The position numbers and the translations under genes are program-made. Below are positions 34,202 to 43,355 of a DNA stretch of 64,000 nt, in pieces. The DNA comes from an uncultured Bacteroidales bacterium (GTDB lineage Bacteria > Bacteroidota > Bacteroidia > Bacteroidales > Muribaculaceae), in the NCBI GenBank assembly GCA_900542185.1, contig UQMZ01000007.1:1-64000 (forward strand), read 5' to 3'. Position 1 is the stretch's first letter; every line of letters begins with the position of its first letter. The notes below the pieces were generated by a model that was not told the origin of the DNA, did no database searches, and saw only the letters and a program-made list of their open reading frames with translations.

Positions 34202-37200
34202 ATGAAAAAATTCCTAAGTGCTTTGATGTTCATGATTGCTGTGTGCCTGTCGGCATCAGCCCAGATCACTGTAACGGGCACGGTCATGGACGAGAGTCAT
34301 GAGCCATTGCCCGGAGCATCAATTCTTGTAAAAGGAGAAGGGAAAGGAGCGGCTACGGATATCGACGGCCACTTCACGTTGCAGGCCAAGGTCGGAAACG
34401 TACTCCAGGTTTCTTACGTAGGCTACCAGTCTACCGAAGCAAAGGTACCCTCCGACGGTAAACTGACCATCGTTCTTAAAGAGAACAGCGATGTGCTTGA
34501 CGAGGTCGTTGTGGTCGGCGTATCGATGAAAAAGAGCGACCTGACCGGTTCCGTATCGCACATCGGTTCGGACGTATTGACCCAGAAGCCTGTGACCAGC
34601 ATCAACGAGGCTCTGCAGGGACGTGTTCCGGGTGTTGCAGTTACCGGTTCGCCCAAGCCTTCGGACGATTCGGGCATCAAGATCCGCGGTACGAACACCA
34701 TCAATTCAGGTTCCGATCCTATATATGTCGTGGACGGTCTGGTTATGGGCAACGAGTTCGGTTTCTACAACTCGCTTAACGTAAACGATATCGAGAGCAT
34801 ACAGGTACTGAAAGACGCATCGGCTACGGCACTGTACGGCTCGCGTGGCGCCAACGGTGTGATTATCGTAACCACCAAGAAGGGTAAGAAGGGCAACGGA
34901 ATGGTCAGCTATGACGGCTGGGTATCGTGGCAGACTATGGGACACCGCCCCAAGCGCATGAACGCAACGGACCTCGGCGACCTCCGCAAGCAGGCATACA
35001 TCAACGGATATATGTTCGAGAATCCCGATGCGACACAGGAAGACCTTCAGAACCATATCGACAATTTCATCATGGCTCCTGACAATGTCTTCGCTTCCGA
35101 GGAACTCGACACCTACCTGAACGGAGGCAACTATGACTGGGTGGATCCGTTGCTGCGCACAGGCATAACTACCAACCACAACCTGTCGTTCTCGCAGGCC
35201 ACTGACAAGACGAACGTCTACATCTCGTTCGGTCTGAAAGACCTGAAGGGTATGATAGTAGGCACCGACCAGCAGCGTTACAACGGCCGTGTCAACGCAT
35301 CAGCCGAAATCACATCCTGGCTGAAGGTAGGCACCAACACCACCTACAGCTATACGCACGACAACATGACTGACGACAATGTCTATTACAAGGCATACTA
35401 TTGCGACCCGCTGGTAGACAACCGTCCGTTCATGAGTGACGAAACACGCCACAAGGAAGAATATCTCTGCACCTGGTGGCAGAGCCCCAATACAGAGAAG
35501 AACAACAACTTCAACCCCTACAACTCGCGCGAGATCAAGACAGAGCGTTCGCGTTATCATCTGACATCGTCCAACTACATAAACATCAACCCCATCGAGG
35601 GCCTGAACATACGCTCCACATTCTCCATCAACCGTGCGGAGCAGAGCTGGAACCAGTATCAGCCCACAGGCATCCAGGAGTCCATCCGCTACCGTGGCGG
35701 TGACGCATCGGCCACCCAGCAGCGCTTCGGCGACACGCAGTGGCAGTGGGATAATACAATACAGTATATACGCGACTTCAACAACGCCCATCACATGGAT
35801 GTATTCTTCGGCTATTCGATGTCACGCAACATCTACAACGTCATCAAGGCCAACGGCCGTCGCTTTGCATCCAACGATTTAGGTTGGGATCAGATAGGTT
35901 CCGCAGCAGACTGGGAGAATTCGCGTCCCGAGGGTGACCATCAGGTTACATCACTGATGTCGTATGTAGCCCGCGCCAACTATAACTTCAAATATCGTTA
36001 CTACGCTACGTTCACAGGACGCTGGGACGGTTCATCCAAGTTCGGCAAGGGACACCAGTGGGGCTTCTTCCCATCGTTCTCACTGGCATGGGAGCTGACC
36101 AACGAGCCTTACTTCCCTAAGACTACCTGGCTTGACCAGATCAAGATACGCGGTGGCTACGGTTCGGTCGGTAACCAGAACATCGGCAACTATCTCTACG
36201 CTACTATGTACTATGCATCTTCCTCGAACGGTACCGCAGGCTTCTATACCGACGGCCGTCGCGGGACACCGAACCTGACCTGGGAGAAGCAGCAGCAGAC
36301 CAACATAGGTCTTGACCTGGCATTCTTCAACCGCCGACTCACCGTAACCGCCGATGTATTCTTTACACGTAACAAGGATCTGCTGATGAGCCACTCGCTC
36401 GCAACATCAACCGGTTACAGCACTACAACCGAGAATGTCGGAGACCTCGACAACCGAGGCGTGGAAATCGCCATCAACGCCACTCCCGTTCAGGTCAAGG
36501 ACTTCGTTTGGAACATCGGTTTCAACCTGTCGCACGACCGAAACAAGATCAAGAGTCTGTACGGAGGCGTAAGCCGTCTGTTGAACGTGCCTACCGAAAG
36601 CTCGGTTCCCGACCGTGAAGGCAATATGTTCGTAGGAAAGGCTCTCCACAATATATACTGCTACAAGTTCGGAGGCATTGCCAACGAGAACAATCGCGAC
36701 CTGTGGGAAGGCATCGATTACCGCGGACGCACTGTAGGTCTCGGAGACGTATTCCCGCTCGACCTCTCGGGTCCCGACGGAACCCCCGATGGAGTGATCG
36801 ACAATTACGACCGCGTAATCACCGCATACAAGGATCCGAAGATCTACGGTGGTTTCAACACCGACCTGACATGGAAGGGTATCACACTGAACGCCATCTT
36901 CACCTACAGCGTAGGGGGACATCGTGTCAGCGGTTATTACGAGGGACTGGCATCGTCCGTCGGTCTGAGCCACGCCACTCCCGACCTGATCGGCAACTAC
37001 TGGACTCCTGAAAACACGGACGCATATTTCCCGCGCCGCGTCACCAACGCCACCGGTTACACTCCGTTCGGAGCAGGCGATACCGACCGCTATATACAGA
37101 ACACGTCATTCCTTCGTCTCTCAACGCTGACATTAGGATATGTGCTGCCGGCAAAGATCACGAAGAAGATCCGCATGAACAACCTGCGATTCTACTTCAC

Positions 37201-37315
37201 GGCATCCAACGTGTTCACGGCTACAAAGGATAAAGGCTTTGACCCGGAGTTCGGCGACAACCTCTATCCCAACGAGCGCAGCTACACAATCGGACTCTCA
37301 TTCAGCCTTTTCTAA
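34202..37315 (+). CDS. SusC/RagA-type TonB-dependent glycan transporter
   Basis: A 1037-aa outer membrane barrel that imports oligosaccharides using TonB energy. Signal peptide 1-21 (ends SASAQ); carboxypeptidase-regulatory-like domain about 22-100 (ITVTGTVMDESHEPLPGASI); TonB box in DEVVVVG near 100-106; plug domain with LQGRVPGVAV and LYGSRGANGVIIVTTKKG near 220; then a 22-strand-type barrel ending in aromatic Phe (IGLSFSLF). It is followed 18 nt later by susD, with which it forms the pedal-bin import complex. Full length with no frameshift. Substrate is inferred only from the neighbouring hydrolases. Confidence 0.96.
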   Translation: MKKFLSALMFMIAVCLSASAQITVTGTVMDESHEPLPGASILVKGEGKGAATDIDGHFTLQAKVGNVLQVSYVGYQSTEAKVPSDGKLTIVLKENSDVLDEVVVVGVSMKKSDLTGSVSHIGSDVLTQKPVTSINEALQGRVPGVAVTGSPKPSDDSGIKIRGTNTINSGSDPIYVVDGLVMGNEFGFYNSLNVNDIESIQVLKDASATALYGSRGANGVIIVTTKKGKKGNGMVSYDGWVSWQTMGHRPKRMNATDLGDLRKQAYINGYMFENPDATQEDLQNHIDNFIMAPDNVFASEELDTYLNGGNYDWVDPLLRTGITTNHNLSFSQATDKTNVYISFGLKDLKGMIVGTDQQRYNGRVNASAEITSWLKVGTNTTYSYTHDNMTDDNVYYKAYYCDPLVDNRPFMSDETRHKEEYLCTWWQSPNTEKNNNFNPYNSREIKTERSRYHLTSSNYININPIEGLNIRSTFSINRAEQSWNQYQPTGIQESIRYRGGDASATQQRFGDTQWQWDNTIQYIRDFNNAHHMDVFFGYSMSRNIYNVIKANGRRFASNDLGWDQIGSAADWENSRPEGDHQVTSLMSYVARANYNFKYRYYATFTGRWDGSSKFGKGHQWGFFPSFSLAWELTNEPYFPKTTWLDQIKIRGGYGSVGNQNIGNYLYATMYYASSSNGTAGFYTDGRRGTPNLTWEKQQQTNIGLDLAFFNRRLTVTADVFFTRNKDLLMSHSLATSTGYSTTTENVGDLDNRGVEIAINATPVQVKDFVWNIGFNLSHDRNKIKSLYGGVSRLLNVPTESSVPDREGNMFVGKALHNIYCYKFGGIANENNRDLWEGIDYRGRTVGLGDVFPLDLSGPDGTPDGVIDNYDRVITAYKDPKIYGGFNTDLTWKGITLNAIFTYSVGGHRVSGYYEGLASSVGLSHATPDLIGNYWTPENTDAYFPRRVTNATGYTPFGAGDTDRYIQNTSFLRLSTLTLGYVLPAKITKKIRMNNLRFYFTASNVFTATKDKGFDPEFGDNLYPNERSYTIGLSFSLF

Positions 37316-37333
37316 CCAAATAAAACAATCGAC

Positions 37334-38923
37334 ATGAAACTCCACAATAAGATAATTACTATGGGTGTGCTGGCAGCGGCGATGCTTCCTATGGCGTCGT
37401 GCAGCGACTTCCTTGACGAGCCGAGCCGCACACAGCTCACCGAGGAGCAGATCTACGGTGACACGGAGACGGCCGAGAAATCGCTTCTGGCTCTGTATAA
37501 GAACTGGCGCGACCTGTGGGCCGGACATAACTTCTACTACCTGTCCGACGGTACGGACGAGATTCAGAACGGTGCATACCAGGCCCTGAAGGAGGGTGGC
37601 GGCAAGAATGGTGCTAACGACCGTTTCGACGCTCTGCTCACATCCGATCATGAGTATGTGACCAACTGCTGGAACTGGCGCTGGCCCAAGATTTCGGAGG
37701 CCGCCAAGCTGATCAACGCCCTCGAGCCTAAAATAGACGATGACGAGAAGGCAAAGCAGATATGGGCCGAGGCTTCGTTTATCCGAGGCTCCCTGCTGAT
37801 GGACATGACCATGATATATGGCCGGATTCCAATCATCGACCTGAGCAAGATCGAAGAACTCGGCACCAAGCGTCAGGATCTGACTACGGTGTGGACATAC
37901 ATTCTCGGCGACCTTGACAACGCGGCCAAGAATGCTCCCGAAAAGAACGACCCGGGCCGCATATCGAAATATGCAGCGCTGATGCTTAAGGGCTACGCCT
38001 ATATGGCCGCTCCCGAAGAGACAGGTCTCCGCGACTTCGCCAAGGCTGAGGAATGCCTCCGTCAGGTTGTGAACGGTCCGTTCAGCCTCGTGCCGTACTA
38101 CGACATCTTCGACTACAATACACCTAACACCTCCGAGGCAATATTCGAGTTCCAGTTCTCGACCACATGGCCCGACAATCACGGCAATCAGTTTATGGTC
38201 GGTTCGCGAGCTGCCGCGTCGATGGGTGGTGATGCATGTTACTTTGCAGGTTACGACCACGCTGTTCCCACCGAGTGGGCATACTCTGACGTAGATGAAG
38301 GCGGTATCTGGGAAGACGGTGACATCCGCAAGGAGGAATCCATCCGCTATGAGTTTGAGTGGAACGGCAAGAACGCCGAGGATTTCATTCCCGGTCTGAG
38401 CTGGGAAGGTCTGGATCCCGAGGATCAGGACGAGTGCAAGCCCCATATCAAGAAGTATGAAGACTACCGTACCGACCTGTACTCAGGAATGGGCATCAAC
38501 AACATGTGGAATGCCGGCAAGAATATACCCTGGCTGCGTCTCGGCAACGCCTATCTGCTCTACGCCGAGTGTCTGAACGAGCTTGGCCGCACTTCGGAGG
38601 CCGTAGACTGGGTCAACGATGTACGTGCCCGTGCCTGGGACTTCGACATCCCGCAAGACAAGCTGTGGAATAACGGCATGTCGCAGGAGAAGTTCCGCGA
38701 CGAACTCATGACCGAGCGTGTACGTGAACTATTCGGCGAGCGCTGGCGTCGTTTCGACCTGGTGCGCACAGGCAAGTTCTACGAATATGTGAAGAACCGC
38801 AACAAGTGGGCCAAGCGTTCGGGAACAATCCAGCCATGGCACGTGATCTGGCCCATCCCGATGTCCGAGATCGAGCAGAACCTCGAGATCAGCACATCGG
38901 ATCAGAACGAGGGATATATCTAA
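37334..38923 (+). CDS. SusD/RagB-type surface glycan-binding lipoprotein
   Basis: A 529-aa lipoprotein lid of the SusC pore. Lipobox MASC (Cys about 18) is followed by SDFLDEPSRTQLTEEQIYGD, the typical SusD N-terminus. TPR-like helices (ETAEKSLLALYKNW, AKQIWAEASFIRGSLLMD) and the C-terminal ELFGERWRRFDLVRTGKF block, then WPIPMSEIEQN, complete the RagB/SusD fold. It binds the glycan at the cell surface and passes it to SusC. Immediately downstream a long hairpin (38956-38990) separates it from the FG-GAP gene. Confidence 0.95.
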   Translation: MKLHNKIITMGVLAAAMLPMASCSDFLDEPSRTQLTEEQIYGDTETAEKSLLALYKNWRDLWAGHNFYYLSDGTDEIQNGAYQALKEGGGKNGANDRFDALLTSDHEYVTNCWNWRWPKISEAAKLINALEPKIDDDEKAKQIWAEASFIRGSLLMDMTMIYGRIPIIDLSKIEELGTKRQDLTTVWTYILGDLDNAAKNAPEKNDPGRISKYAALMLKGYAYMAAPEETGLRDFAKAEECLRQVVNGPFSLVPYYDIFDYNTPNTSEAIFEFQFSTTWPDNHGNQFMVGSRAAASMGGDACYFAGYDHAVPTEWAYSDVDEGGIWEDGDIRKEESIRYEFEWNGKNAEDFIPGLSWEGLDPEDQDECKPHIKKYEDYRTDLYSGMGINNMWNAGKNIPWLRLGNAYLLYAECLNELGRTSEAVDWVNDVRARAWDFDIPQDKLWNNGMSQEKFRDELMTERVRELFGERWRRFDLVRTGKFYEYVKNRNKWAKRSGTIQPWHVIWPIPMSEIEQNLEISTSDQNEGYI

Positions 38924-38955
38924 TTACCCAACCCGTAATATTTACAATTGCGTCC

Positions 38956-38990
38956 GGAGCATGGGAAACCGACAATGTTTCCCATGCTCC
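38956..38990 (+). other. Long perfect hairpin between susD and the FG-GAP gene
   Basis: GGAGCATGGGAAAC (38956-38969) pairs perfectly over 14 bp with GTTTCCCATGCTCC (38977-38990) around a 7-nt loop. No T run follows, so it may protect the 3' end of the susCD message or act as a partial terminator, lowering expression of the next gene. Confidence 0.6.
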
Positions 38991-39036
38991 CCACCAACCG
39001 GGAAATTAAAAACAACTTAATAACCGAAAGATATAC

Positions 39037-40764
39037 ATGAAATCTTTACTCGTATCATTAGCGGCAACCGGTGTAGCCCTGACGGGCATGGCAGCCGCAC
39101 GTCAGACCAACTATTCGGAACTGACAGGTATTTCCGACCTGGTGTCCACGGGTCTGTTCCAAGGCAATGCCATTATGGCCGACATAGACAATGACGGTTT
39201 TATGGAACTGATAGTTCGCGGCCGCGACCTGAACAGCGGATGGGCCAATACATTGAAAGCACTCCATGTCGACGAGAACGGCACGACATTTACATCGGCA
39301 AAGGACCTGACGGCTCCCGACGACGCCATGTGGCAGCGCGTGGCATACGCATTGGATTACAACAACGACGGCAATGTCGATATTCTGTATGCGTCCTCCT
39401 GGGGCGCCAAGCTGATGAAAGGCAGCGGCGACGGCAATTTCGAACTTGTTCCTGATTTCGAACTGGACGGTGAGATCAGCATAGACGAGGGCGATAGCGA
39501 GAAATGGTACACCGGTACCGTAGGTATCGCCGACTTCAATGGCGACGGCTATCAGGACATAGTGACATTCTGCGGCAATCCCCGCAACGACGAGGGTACA
39601 CCCGTGGTGTTCTTCAACGACAAGGGCACAGGCAAATTCATCAAGGACGATCAGACCGGTATAAAGGCACAGCGTGGCGGTACCGTCTGCGTAGGCGACT
39701 ACAACAAGGATGGATACAATGATATCCTTGTTTCGGGATGGGCCGATGATTTCGGCAACGACTGCGTACGCATCTGGAAGAACGATGGCACCGGGAAATT
39801 CAGCGAGGTGATTGTAGGCAACACTGCCGGTACGGAGAAGGGTCGCGTCATCTTCGCCGACCTTACAGGCAACGGCCTGCTTGACGTGTTCATCACCGGC
39901 GCCTCCTGCCCCAACAACTGGGAGCTGGCTGCCTACATCTACAAGAACAACGGTGACGACACATTCACCAAGGTGGAGGCCGGACTTCCCGGATTCCAGT
40001 GCAGTGGGGCCGACTGGTGCGACCTGAACGGCGACGGCAACATCGACCTGGTTTATGCCGGCGAGAACAACGATCTGAAGAACTCCGTATATGCCTTCAA
40101 CGAGGGTAACGGCACCTTCACCGCAGTGACCGACAAGCTCGGCCAGCATCGCGGCGGCGCCTGCGTTCTTGCATGCGACATCAACAACAACAATGTTCCC
40201 GACATCGTGCTGATGGGTTACATGGACGGTGACGGTCCCCGCCACTTCCAGGTTTACAATGGCGCAGGCTCGCGTGTCTCCAACCAGGCTCCCAACGCAC
40301 CTACAGGTCTGAAGGCCGAGGCTAACGGCAGCAAGACCGTACTTACATGGGATGCAGGTTCTGACGATAAGGCAAGCCAGGGCACCGGCGCAACTCCCGC
40401 CGACGCTCTCCGTTACAACTACTACGTAAAGACCACAGAAGGCCAGATCATCACCGCCGTTACCGTTGACGCAGCTACAGGCAAGCTTCGCAGCGGCAAT
40501 GTGGATGCTGCTTCCACAGCGCGCAAAGTAGAACTCAACGTGCCGATGACTTCCATCGCAGAGTGGGGCGTTCAGTCCATCGACGGCGCCAAGGCCGCCA
40601 GCACATTTGCAATGTACGGCGAATCGGGCGTGACCGGCATCGAGGCTGACGCTAATGCCGATGTTGAATACTTCAACATCCAGGGTGTACGTGTCGCCAA
40701 TCCCGGCAACGGCATCTTCATCCGTCGTCAGGGCTCGAAGGTAGAGAAAGTGGTGATCCGCTAA
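39037..40764 (+). CDS. FG-GAP/VCBS-repeat surface protein with sorting-type C-terminus
   Basis: A 575-aa exported protein with signal peptide 1-20. Seven Asp-rich calcium-loop repeats can be counted (DIDNDGFMELIV, DYNNDGNVDILY, DFNGDGYQDIV, DYNKDGYNDILV, DLTGNGLLDVFI, DLNGDGNIDLVY, DINNNNVPDIVL), enough for a seven-bladed beta-propeller. A fibronectin III-like segment follows (APTGLKAEANGSKTVLTW, about 425 on). The last 30 residues, EYFNIQGVRV...GIFIRRQGSKVEKVVIR, resemble C-terminal secretion/sorting signals of Bacteroidales surface proteins. Placed after susCD it occupies the usual surface glycan-binding protein slot, a role that is inferred. Confidence 0.8.
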   Translation: MKSLLVSLAATGVALTGMAAARQTNYSELTGISDLVSTGLFQGNAIMADIDNDGFMELIVRGRDLNSGWANTLKALHVDENGTTFTSAKDLTAPDDAMWQRVAYALDYNNDGNVDILYASSWGAKLMKGSGDGNFELVPDFELDGEISIDEGDSEKWYTGTVGIADFNGDGYQDIVTFCGNPRNDEGTPVVFFNDKGTGKFIKDDQTGIKAQRGGTVCVGDYNKDGYNDILVSGWADDFGNDCVRIWKNDGTGKFSEVIVGNTAGTEKGRVIFADLTGNGLLDVFITGASCPNNWELAAYIYKNNGDDTFTKVEAGLPGFQCSGADWCDLNGDGNIDLVYAGENNDLKNSVYAFNEGNGTFTAVTDKLGQHRGGACVLACDINNNNVPDIVLMGYMDGDGPRHFQVYNGAGSRVSNQAPNAPTGLKAEANGSKTVLTWDAGSDDKASQGTGATPADALRYNYYVKTTEGQIITAVTVDAATGKLRSGNVDAASTARKVELNVPMTSIAEWGVQSIDGAKAASTFAMYGESGVTGIEADANADVEYFNIQGVRVANPGNGIFIRRQGSKVEKVVIR

Positions 40765-40809
40765 TCTGCCATCTGTCAGGATAATAAGACTCAGAGTGAA
40801 TTATAAACC

Positions 40810-40853
40810 GGGGTTGTCGGTGATGTTCGATCCCGACAACCCCAATTCCTTTT
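40810..40853 (+). terminator. Terminator of the susCD/FG-GAP operon
   Basis: An 11-bp stem, GGGGTTGTCGG (40810-40820) with CCGACAACCCC (40833-40843), is followed by AATTCCTTTT. Confidence 0.75.
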
Positions 40854-40856
40854 CAC

Positions 40857-40887
40857 TTGATTAAAATATAAATTTTGTTTAATTTTG
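40857..40887 (+). promoter_or_regulatory. Promoter of the GH-D/GH92/HTCS operon
   Basis: TTGA at 40857-40860, a 19-nt spacer and TAATTTTG at 40880-40887 match the consensus. No TGCGTCA site is seen here, so this operon, which includes the regulator, may have basal expression. Confidence 0.6.
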
Positions 40888-40919
40888 CACGTCCATTATA
40901 GACGTGTCCTTAAAAATCC

Positions 40920-43337
40920 ATGATGAAAACAGCCAGATACATGCTCATGCTTCTTGCTGGATCGGCAATCATACCGGTCATGGCGGCAGACAATCTCGAC
41001 GCACAATACGGAGATTGGAAATTCTCGTTGAATTCCAGTAAAAAAATGACAATCGAACAGAATGGCAAGACACTGCTTGGCGGCGTCACCATGACGGCGA
41101 AGGATCAGAACGGCACCGAACTGCAGTCAGACAAGTATGCCGATGTGAGCAAGAAGGAGGAAGACGTGAACGACGCTTTCGGCAAGGGACGTCGCTTCAC
41201 ATGGACCTACACCCAGGCCGGAAGCCCGAATCTGGAACAGATCGTCACTGTATATCCCGGGTTGCCATACGCATTGGTCGAAGGGGCGGTCACAGCCACA
41301 TCAGGCACCACATCGTCCCGCGAAATCAATCCCATAGTAGTGACAAGCACGAACACTCTGCCGTTGCCTACATCGGAGAACCGAGTGTACAATATGCCTT
41401 TCGCCAACGACAACTGGGCCACATTCTCGACAGTACGCTGGTCTACAGGTCAGCCGGTGACATCATGCGAGGCTACAGCCCTTTTTAACGTCGACTCGCG
41501 TCAGGGCATCGTGATCGGATCCGTGGATCATTCCGTGTGGAAATCCTCAATATCCGTAACTCCCAACTCCACAAACAAAATCCGTCGCCTCGTGGTAAAC
41601 GCCGGCTACGTCAGCCCCCGTACATGGGACAACGGCAACTTCGGTAACAATTCGCCCATGCAGCAGCATGGCGCAGTCAAAGGCCAGCGTGTGCTTTCAC
41701 CCAAATTCATGATCGGTTATTTCGATGACTGGCGCAACGGTCTGGAGACATACGGCAAAGCCAATACGGTACTATGTCCCAAGCTTGAGATGAAGACCGG
41801 CGACAAGGCTTTGTTCGGATGGCAGAGCTGGGGAGGCCAGGAAGCTCAGCTTAATTTTACTTCCACGATGTCGGTGCTTGATTTCTTCGACAAGGAGATA
41901 AAGGCAACCGGATTTGCAGGAGAGGACGGCGTGTGCTGGATGGTTCTCGACTCTTTCTGGGACAACATGAGCCGTATGGAACGCCGCCAGTTCGCAGATC
42001 GTTGCAAGGAGATGGGTTACCGCCCCGGCATCTATCATACGCCGTTCTCACTGTGGCTCGGCAGCGACGCCGAAGTGTCCGACTATCCATACGAGACGGT
42101 AGACGGCAAGACATACAGCCGCAAGGACGTAGTGCTGACCGCCAACGGCAAGCCCCGCAAGATCTCCGCATATTCACTCGACCCGACACATCCCGCCGTG
42201 AAGGAAGCCAACCGCAAACGCTTCAAGGAATTCAAGGAAGATGGCTTCGAGTTCGTTAAGATCGACTTTATGAACAATGGTTCGCAGGAAGCCGACAAAT
42301 GGTACAATCCCAATGTCACCACCGGCATGATGGCCTATAACTACGGCATGGACTACATCGTGGAAATGGCCGGCGACATGGTACTTGATTTCTCCATCGC
42401 ACCCGTATTTCCCGCAAAGGCGCATATCCGCCGCATCGGTTGCGATGCATGGGGCGAGCTTAACAACTCGATGTACACCCTGAACTGCATCAACGGCTCA
42501 TGGTGGCTCGACCAGTGCTATTCTTTCAACGACCCCGACCACATGTGCCTTTCCAAAGTGTTCACAGGCAAAGGATCGCCCGATGAGAATGAGGCAAAGA
42601 TACGTTACACCTGCGGTCTGATGACAGGCATGACGCTGTTGGGCGGCACATACGCATACGAAGGTGCCACTATGAACTATAACGGCAAGAACGTAAAGAT
42701 AGTCGGTACCGACGCAGAGCGTGCGCGCGTCGTTAAGTTCGCATCGAACAAGGACCTGACCGAGGTTGGCCGCATCGGCCGATCGTTCCGTCCGGTGGAG
42801 GGTACGTTCAACAATTACATCACCCTCTATTCCCCCAACGACATCTCGACCGACAATGAATTCATCTACGACACTCCGAATGCGTTCTATTACGTGGTAT
42901 TCAACTTTGACAAGACCGCACAGCTGAACAAGGACGTCGACTTCAACCGCCTGGGCATCAACCCCGCTGAATTCGTCAGCGTCAAGGAACTGTGGAACGG
43001 CGCCACTTGCGCACCCTCGGCGCTGAAGATATCGGTTCCCGCCAAGGACGTGCATATCTACCGTTTCGACCGTGACGCTTCCGGCGTTCAGAACATCAAG
43101 GCCGACAACGCAAACAAAATATCTATCAAGGTTTCCGACGGCTCGGCACACGTGTCGGCTACGGAACCAATATCATCAGTTGATGTATACGGAATTGACG
43201 GCACCACCGTCAATTCCGTATATGCCTACAGTTCAAGCAACGAGCTGAACTTCGACGTGCCGGCTCACGGCATGGCGATAGTAAAGGTCAAGCTCGCCTC
43301 GGGAATGACCGAGACATTCAAGACTATTCTGAAATAA
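40920..43337 (+). CDS. Clan GH-D glycosidase (GH27/GH36-like alpha-galactosidase type)
   Basis: An 805-aa exported hydrolase. Signal peptide 1-23; N-terminal beta-sandwich (about 30-290); TIM barrel with WQSWGG, CWMVLDSFWDNMS, YRPGIYHTPFSLW and the nucleophile block FVKIDFMNNG near residue 448, where Asp follows Lys as in clan GH-D; C-terminal beta domain. The end (SVDVYGIDGTTVNSVYAY, AIVKVKLASG) resembles the sorting-type C-terminus of the FG-GAP protein. Clan GH-D enzymes retain configuration and release alpha-galactose or alpha-GalNAc; the exact family cannot be fixed by eye. It is the first gene of an operon with GH92 and the HTCS. Confidence 0.75.
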   Translation: MMKTARYMLMLLAGSAIIPVMAADNLDAQYGDWKFSLNSSKKMTIEQNGKTLLGGVTMTAKDQNGTELQSDKYADVSKKEEDVNDAFGKGRRFTWTYTQAGSPNLEQIVTVYPGLPYALVEGAVTATSGTTSSREINPIVVTSTNTLPLPTSENRVYNMPFANDNWATFSTVRWSTGQPVTSCEATALFNVDSRQGIVIGSVDHSVWKSSISVTPNSTNKIRRLVVNAGYVSPRTWDNGNFGNNSPMQQHGAVKGQRVLSPKFMIGYFDDWRNGLETYGKANTVLCPKLEMKTGDKALFGWQSWGGQEAQLNFTSTMSVLDFFDKEIKATGFAGEDGVCWMVLDSFWDNMSRMERRQFADRCKEMGYRPGIYHTPFSLWLGSDAEVSDYPYETVDGKTYSRKDVVLTANGKPRKISAYSLDPTHPAVKEANRKRFKEFKEDGFEFVKIDFMNNGSQEADKWYNPNVTTGMMAYNYGMDYIVEMAGDMVLDFSIAPVFPAKAHIRRIGCDAWGELNNSMYTLNCINGSWWLDQCYSFNDPDHMCLSKVFTGKGSPDENEAKIRYTCGLMTGMTLLGGTYAYEGATMNYNGKNVKIVGTDAERARVVKFASNKDLTEVGRIGRSFRPVEGTFNNYITLYSPNDISTDNEFIYDTPNAFYYVVFNFDKTAQLNKDVDFNRLGINPAEFVSVKELWNGATCAPSALKISVPAKDVHIYRFDRDASGVQNIKADNANKISIKVSDGSAHVSATEPISSVDVYGIDGTTVNSVYAYSSSNELNFDVPAHGMAIVKVKLASGMTETFKTILK

Positions 43338-43355
43338 CTATAACTACCTATATCC

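Noticed and set aside
39058..40245. 395-codon open frame antisense to the FG-GAP gene
   Set aside because: Val/Ala/Gly-rich mirror of the Asp-rich repeat gene; no start context, promoter or recognisable domain. Similar long antisense frames at 37298-38446 and 50712-51773 are rejected for the same reason.
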